Positions 60,136-64,000 of a stretch of 64,000 nucleotides of DNA are shown here, piece after piece (within the stretch, counting starts at the first letter, position 1; every line of letters starts with the position of its first letter). Location of the stretch: contig NZ_CAMVDO010000006.1 in NCBI RefSeq assembly GCF_947166265.1, forward strand, positions 94,785 through 158,784. The letters run 5' to 3'. This DNA comes from an uncultured Fibrobacter sp. GTDB taxonomy: Bacteria > Fibrobacterota > Fibrobacteria > Fibrobacterales > Fibrobacteraceae. The notes under the pieces are model-generated. The model did no database searches. It saw nothing but the letters and a program-made list of their open reading frames with translations, and was not told the origin of the DNA. The translations under genes were made by a program, and so were the position numbers.

Positions 60136-60458
60136 TACCTTTCTCCGGACCATTTCATAATGTAGATGCCGATAATCATGCCGATGACGCTAACCACGTT
60201 CAGCTTGATGCCAAAGCCAAGGGCAAACTTGACGAGGTAGAGGTCAAGGACTACGGGTTCAGGCTTGTCGCCAAAACCGATGTTTAAGTTGAATGACGAC
60301 ACGAAGAAATTGTGGACCACGTTGTTGTATCCACCCGCATTCATCAATTCACCGAGCTGACCGAACAGCACACCGAGGCATTCGCCCAGGATTCCGCCGA
60401 TAATCAGGCCCAATACAATAAACAGCAATAAACGGCCAAATGTATTCTTGCGATTCAT
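60135..60458 (-). CDS. DUF4321-like small membrane protein
   Basis: 107 residues. Two hydrophobic segments (about 9-30, LLLFIVLGLIIGGILGECLG, and about 83-102, VVSVIGMIIGIYIM) flank a soluble middle containing LDLYLVKFALGFGIKLNVV, the layout of the DUF4321 family. Function unknown. Its stop overlaps the gatA start, so expression of the two is linked. Confidence 0.8.
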   Translation of the reverse strand: MNRKNTFGRLLLFIVLGLIIGGILGECLGVLFGQLGELMNAGGYNNVVHNFFVSSFNLNIGFGDKPEPVVLDLYLVKFALGFGIKLNVVSVIGMIIGIYIMKWSGER

Positions 60459-60581
60459 GCGAAAGAATATAGTAAATTCGAGTCGTTGGTCGCGAGTGTC
60501 TTGCTTAAACCTATTCGTCCATTGCTAAAAAAAGAGGAATATTCTATTTTTTACGCCGAAAAAATTTAAAAGGTTACAACC

Positions 60582-62276
60582 ATGAAACTCTCTAAGTACT
60601 TTTACGTGACGCTCCGCGAAACGCCGAGCGATGCCACCATGCCCAGCCACATCTTCCTTATGCGCGGCGGCTACATCAAGCCTGTTTCTACCGGTATCTA
60701 CTCCATGATGCCCATGGGTTTCCGCGTGATCCAGAAGATCGTGAACATCATCCGCGAAGAAATGAACAAGATTGGCGGTATCGAAGTGGACCTGCCGGTG
60801 GTGCAGACCGCTGAACTCTGGAGCGAATCGGGCCGTTACCAGGCTATTGGCGAAGAACTCCTGCGCTTCAAGGACCGCAACAACCACAACATGGTGCTTG
60901 CCATGACGCACGAAGAAGCCATGACCGACCTCGTGCGCTACGTGCTCAACAGCTACAAGCAGCTGCCGGTGATGCTCTACCAGTTCAAGACCAAGTACCG
61001 TGACGAAGCTCGTGCCCGCGGTGGTTTTATCCGCGTTCGTGAATTCCTGATGAAGGATGCTTACAGCTTCCACACCAGCCAGGAAGACCTGGACCGTCAC
61101 TACCAGGAAGAATACGACGCCTACCTCCGCATCTACCGTCGCGTGGGCATTGAACCGGTGGTGGTGCAGAGCGATACGGGTATCATGGGCGGTAAGGTCG
61201 CTCACGAATTCATGCTCGACACTCCGAACGGCGAAGACTACTTGATTCTCTGCAAGAAGTGCGGCTACCAGGCCAACCGCGAAATCGCCAAGTTCCAGCG
61301 CGTGCCGTTCAAGGGCGACGAAAACGCAGCCCTCGAAAAGGTTGCTACGCCGAACAGCGAAAGCATCGAAGAAATCACCAAGTTCCTGAATGTTCCGGCC
61401 GAATCGACAGCCAAGTGCGTGTTCTTCGACTTCGAAGGCAAGCTCATCACGGTCGTGGTTCCGGGCAACCTCGACGTTTCCGAAATCAAGCTTCACAACT
61501 TGCTGAAGGCGAAGGAACTTTACCCCGCCGAAGACAGCCTCATCAAGGCTTGCGGCATGGTTCCGGGCTTTGCTTCCCCGATCAATTCTCATGACACCCG
61601 CATCATCGTGGACGAAGCCATCGCAGATTCCTTCGATCTCGTCACGGGCGCAAACGAAGAAGGCTTCCACTTCAAGCATTGCAATCCGAAGCGCGACTTC
61701 CCGAAGTTCGAAGTGGCCGACATTGCTGAAGCTTCCGAAGTCTGCAAGTGCCCCTGCTGCGGCGAACTCCTCACCGAGACCCGCGGTATCGAAATGGGCA
61801 ACATCTTCAAGCTCGGCACCAAGTTCTCCGAATCCATGGGCGCGAAGTTCCTCACCGCCGAAAAGACGACCGCTCCCGCCATCATGGGTTGCTACGGCAT
61901 CGGCGTGGGCCGCCTGATGGCTTCCGTCGTGGAAAACAGCCACGATGACTTCGGACCGATTTGGCCCAAGTCCATCGCTCCGTTCCAGGTGGAAATCGTC
62001 CCCATCGGCAAGGAAGCTGAACTCGTGGAACTCGCTGAAAAATTCGAAAAGGAACTCGAAGCAGCTGGCATCGACGTGCTCGTGGACGACCGCGACGAAC
62101 GCCCGGGCGTGAAGTTCAAGGACGCCGACCTCTGGGGTTCTCCGGTGCGTATCGCAATCGGCAAGAAGGGCCTCGCGAACGGCGAAGTCGAATGGAAGTT
62201 CCGCAACGAAAAGGAATTCTCCATGGTCAAGGTCGAAGACGTTGTCGAGAAGGCCAAGGCATACTTCGATGAGTAA
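60582..62276 (+). CDS. proS: prolyl-tRNA synthetase (bacterial type)
   Basis: 564 residues. Class II motif 1 is around MRGGYIKPVSTGIYSMMPMG, motif 2 FKTKYRDEARARGGFIRVRE, the editing INS domain about 225-385 (GDENAALEKVATPN, FLNVPAESTAKCVF), motif 3 GCYGIGVGRL, and the anticodon domain at the C-terminus. RBS AAAAGG. Codon use is strongly biased, as expected for a highly expressed gene. Flanked downstream by palindromes and a terminator. Confidence 0.97.
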   Translation: MKLSKYFYVTLRETPSDATMPSHIFLMRGGYIKPVSTGIYSMMPMGFRVIQKIVNIIREEMNKIGGIEVDLPVVQTAELWSESGRYQAIGEELLRFKDRNNHNMVLAMTHEEAMTDLVRYVLNSYKQLPVMLYQFKTKYRDEARARGGFIRVREFLMKDAYSFHTSQEDLDRHYQEEYDAYLRIYRRVGIEPVVVQSDTGIMGGKVAHEFMLDTPNGEDYLILCKKCGYQANREIAKFQRVPFKGDENAALEKVATPNSESIEEITKFLNVPAESTAKCVFFDFEGKLITVVVPGNLDVSEIKLHNLLKAKELYPAEDSLIKACGMVPGFASPINSHDTRIIVDEAIADSFDLVTGANEEGFHFKHCNPKRDFPKFEVADIAEASEVCKCPCCGELLTETRGIEMGNIFKLGTKFSESMGAKFLTAEKTTAPAIMGCYGIGVGRLMASVVENSHDDFGPIWPKSIAPFQVEIVPIGKEAELVELAEKFEKELEAAGIDVLVDDRDERPGVKFKDADLWGSPVRIAIGKKGLANGEVEWKFRNEKEFSMVKVEDVVEKAKAYFDE

Positions 62277-62282
62277 TGACAA

Positions 62283-62305
62283 GGGGGAGGGGGTTACCCT
62301 CCCTA
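62283..62305. repeat. GGGAGGG/CCCTCCC hairpin after proS
   Basis: GGGAGGG, GGTTA, CCCTCCC. Resembles the G-rich/C-rich elements at 23.2 and 41.8 kb. Confidence 0.6.
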
Positions 62306-62363
62306 AAACCCTCCCAGCGTACGAAACTAGTTTCTTCGCGGGATCCTTCGGTACAAAGATTTT

Positions 62364-62393
62364 AAGTGCGGCAGAAATGCTCGCACTTTTTTT
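62364..62393 (+). terminator. intrinsic terminator between proS and the thioredoxin lipoprotein
   Basis: AAGTGCG and CGCACTT arms around GCAGAAATGCT, followed by a T7-8 tract. Confidence 0.8.
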
Positions 62394-62461
62394 ATAAAGT
62401 TGTTTGAATTGGGGCTTTTTTCTATATTTAACGGCGAAAAATTTTCTCTAAGGAGATTCTT

Positions 62462-63763
62462 ATGGACATGAAGAAGATTGCTCTTGGATCTGCAGCTTTG
62501 GCTGCATTTGGTCTTATGGCTTGTAACCAGCAGGAAAGCAGCAAGGCTACGGTTAAGGCGCCTGCCGCCATTACTGCAAATTCGACCGATGATCAGAAGT
62601 TTGCCTATATGCTGGGCGCTCAGTTCGGTGGCCAGAACTTTACGATTATTCCTCGCCAGATGGGTGAAGAACTTTATGAAGATGCCCTTTTGCAGGCTAT
62701 TCGCGACAATGTGAAGGCGAATGAGGATACCAACTTCAACGTCCAGATGACTCAGGATTCCTTGCAGGCTGTGGGAAACCGCTATACGGCGATTGCCCGT
62801 AAGCGTATGGAAGAAACTCGCCCGGATAGTGCGACAATAGCCTCTTTTGAAGGAAACAACGAAAAAATCCGTGCCTATATTGATTCCGTGAGCAAGGGCC
62901 AGCCGATTGCCAAGGCGCCTGTATCGACGGGTGCTGCTGTGACAATCAAGGGTGATTCTCCGGACAATGCCAAGTTCTCCTATTTGCTTGGTCTGCAGTT
63001 TGCAAATCAGTTCATCTCTATTGGAAAACAGTTCCAGACGGAATTTGATGAAGACTATTTTATTCTGGGCATCAAGGAATCCGTGGCCAAGGTAGCTGAC
63101 TCGACTTACACGATGCAGCTCCCGCAGGATTCTTTGAACGCTGTCGGAATGCGTTATCAGCAGAAGATGCAGAATCTGCGTGCTGAAGCGATCAAGAAAC
63201 AGCAGGAAGAAGAAGCCAAGCTGAAAGAAGAAATCGCACCGCTCCGTGGCGATACTCTTGCAAACGGTATGCCGCAAAAGCTTAACTACAAGGTGAAGAC
63301 AACAAAGATTTCTGTGGACAAGGCGATTGCCAAGGATCTTGAAAATCTTGAACCTTTTGCAAATAAGCCGCTTTTGGTGATGTATTTCTCTGCAACTTGC
63401 GGCCACTGCGCTCATGCAGCTCCCGAAATTCTTGAAATTGCGAAGGAATTTGCTCCGAAGGGCCTCACGACGGTTGCGGTTGCAAGCGGTGGAAACCAGA
63501 AGGTCGGTATCCGCAAGTTCGTGGACAATGCCAAGTGGGACGAAACCATCAACGTGGTTTGGGACGAATCCCGCCAGTTCGGTGAACTTTACAGCGACGG
63601 CTATGTTCCGAAGGTCTACGCCGTGAATCCGGACGGAACCTACAAGCTCTATGCCGCTTTCGAAAAGGAAAAGGAAGACCTGAAGAAGGATCTTGAAGGT
63701 ATCCTTTCGGGCAAGAATGTGGAATGGAAGCCTGAAGCTCCGAAGACGGAAGAAAAGAAGTAA
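62462..63763 (+). CDS. lipoprotein with two FKBP-N-like repeats and a thioredoxin domain
   Basis: 433 residues. Lipobox LMAC, mature CNQQESS. Two homologous helical units (about 38-120, KFAYMLGAQFGGQNF, and about 165-245, KFSYLLGLQFANQF) resemble the domain N-terminal to FKBP-type isomerases, each ending in a similar QDSL[QN]AVG stretch. After a charged helix comes a thioredoxin domain (about 300-420) with ATCGHCAHAAPE and the cis-Pro loop YVPKVY. No FKBP catalytic domain is present: thioredoxin replaces it. Periplasm-facing disulfide chaperone by inference. RBS AAGGAG. Confidence 0.87.
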   Translation: MDMKKIALGSAALAAFGLMACNQQESSKATVKAPAAITANSTDDQKFAYMLGAQFGGQNFTIIPRQMGEELYEDALLQAIRDNVKANEDTNFNVQMTQDSLQAVGNRYTAIARKRMEETRPDSATIASFEGNNEKIRAYIDSVSKGQPIAKAPVSTGAAVTIKGDSPDNAKFSYLLGLQFANQFISIGKQFQTEFDEDYFILGIKESVAKVADSTYTMQLPQDSLNAVGMRYQQKMQNLRAEAIKKQQEEEAKLKEEIAPLRGDTLANGMPQKLNYKVKTTKISVDKAIAKDLENLEPFANKPLLVMYFSATCGHCAHAAPEILEIAKEFAPKGLTTVAVASGGNQKVGIRKFVDNAKWDETINVVWDESRQFGELYSDGYVPKVYAVNPDGTYKLYAAFEKEKEDLKKDLEGILSGKNVEWKPEAPKTEEKK

Positions 63764-63909
63764 ACTAGCATTGAGGTTTGAGCTCGGGCTACGCCCTTTG
63801 AGGAACCTTGCTGCGCTAGGTATTGAGTTGAATAATGGCGCCAGGGGCGCATGACAAAAGCTCATTCCTCATCGCTCAAAGCGAGCTTGCGAGCGACCTC
63901 GTTACTGTT
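63764..63909. repeat. palindrome-rich spacer before mnmG
   Basis: GGGCTACGCCC (63786-63796), GCGCC-AGG-GGCGC (63838-63850) and CGCTC/GAGCG (63873-63895). No ORF with a ribosome site. It acts as the mnmG upstream region. Confidence 0.55.
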
Positions 63910-64000
63910 ATGTCACTTGTTGCTGAATTTGATGTTGTAGTTGTTGGGGGCGGTCATGCGGGTATTGAAGCCACGCATGCGGCCTGGAAACTCGGTGTAA
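63910..64000 (+). CDS. mnmG: tRNA uridine 5-carboxymethylaminomethyl modification enzyme MnmG (partial)
   Basis: The 30 visible residues, MSLVAEFDVVVVGGGHAGIE and then ATHAAWKLGV, contain the FAD dinucleotide-binding GGGHAGIEA of MnmG/GidA. The window ends here. MnmG with MnmE modifies wobble uridines. No clear RBS before the ATG. Confidence 0.9.
   Translation, partial: MSLVAEFDVVVVGGGHAGIEATHAAWKLGV

Noticed and set aside
1..64000. tRNA or rRNA genes
   Set aside because: No cloverleaf with a GTTCRA-type arm and no rRNA-like stretch was found by eye; a covariance-model scan would settle it.

Overview
The window is a gene-dense bacterial chromosome segment of roughly 50% GC. Almost every gene is recognisable, and no rRNA, tRNA, prophage, IS element or CRISPR array was seen. 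The best fit is a member of the genus Fibrobacter (Fibrobacterota), probably a gut or rumen strain. The reasons are Ser-rich-linker lipoproteins ending their signal in ACGDD, an FGE-like protein on an ADSLR coiled coil, a TolA-like/barrel porin, and many intergenic GTCAT...ATCTC palindromes. This is inference from family recognition; no search was run.

Layout. 0-5 kb: sirtuin (cut by the window edge), M20 peptidase, PyrD, PDZ-thioredoxin, a small lipoprotein and an M15-like peptidase. 5-11.4 kb: a minus-strand cluster tilS-ftsH-folP-cdaA-(coiled coil/FGE protein). 11.4-17.2 kb: two paralogous Ser-rich lipoproteins, a small basic ORF, a histidine acid phosphatase, hisI and proA. 17.3-22.5 kb: an orphan structured RNA with terminator, a three-domain MFS/PlsC/AMP-ligase protein, and an NSS transporter with a 33-residue partner. 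22.6-26.2 kb: an Mla-type lipid transport operon (STAS-MlaE, MlaF, MlaD, lipoprotein). 26.2-28.6 kb: UvrD/PcrA helicase.

28.6-35.2 kb is the accessory region. It holds a large secreted beta-rich protein with a type IX-like sorting tail, split by an in-frame TAG and followed by two overlapping genes for 46- and 48-residue Cys-containing peptides. It also holds an AAA_14 ATPase; a truncated second copy of the sorting tail, in opposite orientation, followed by a third peptide of the same family; and an Rpn-type nuclease interrupted at a T7 tract. 35.2-41.7 kb: HflX, a hybrid histidine kinase with a degenerate receiver, an oligopeptide ABC permease with a 151-bp tandem duplication at its 3' end, and an ABC ATPase carrying an in-frame palindromic insertion. 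41.8-52.3 kb: ParC, porin, FolC, a 56-residue membrane peptide, RecG, a second MCE protein and a GspE/PilB-like ATPase. 52.4-58.1 kb: a tripartite RND efflux operon. 58.2-64 kb: YbaB, GatA with a DUF4321-like protein, ProS, a double-repeat thioredoxin lipoprotein and the start of MnmG.

Two features stand out. The first is the duplicated [sorting tail - short peptide] cassette, which resembles arrangements I associate with gut Bacteroidales and may be transferred. The second is a dispersed palindrome family with compensatory arm changes, members of which lie in frame inside tilS, an ABC ATPase gene and a phosphatase gene.
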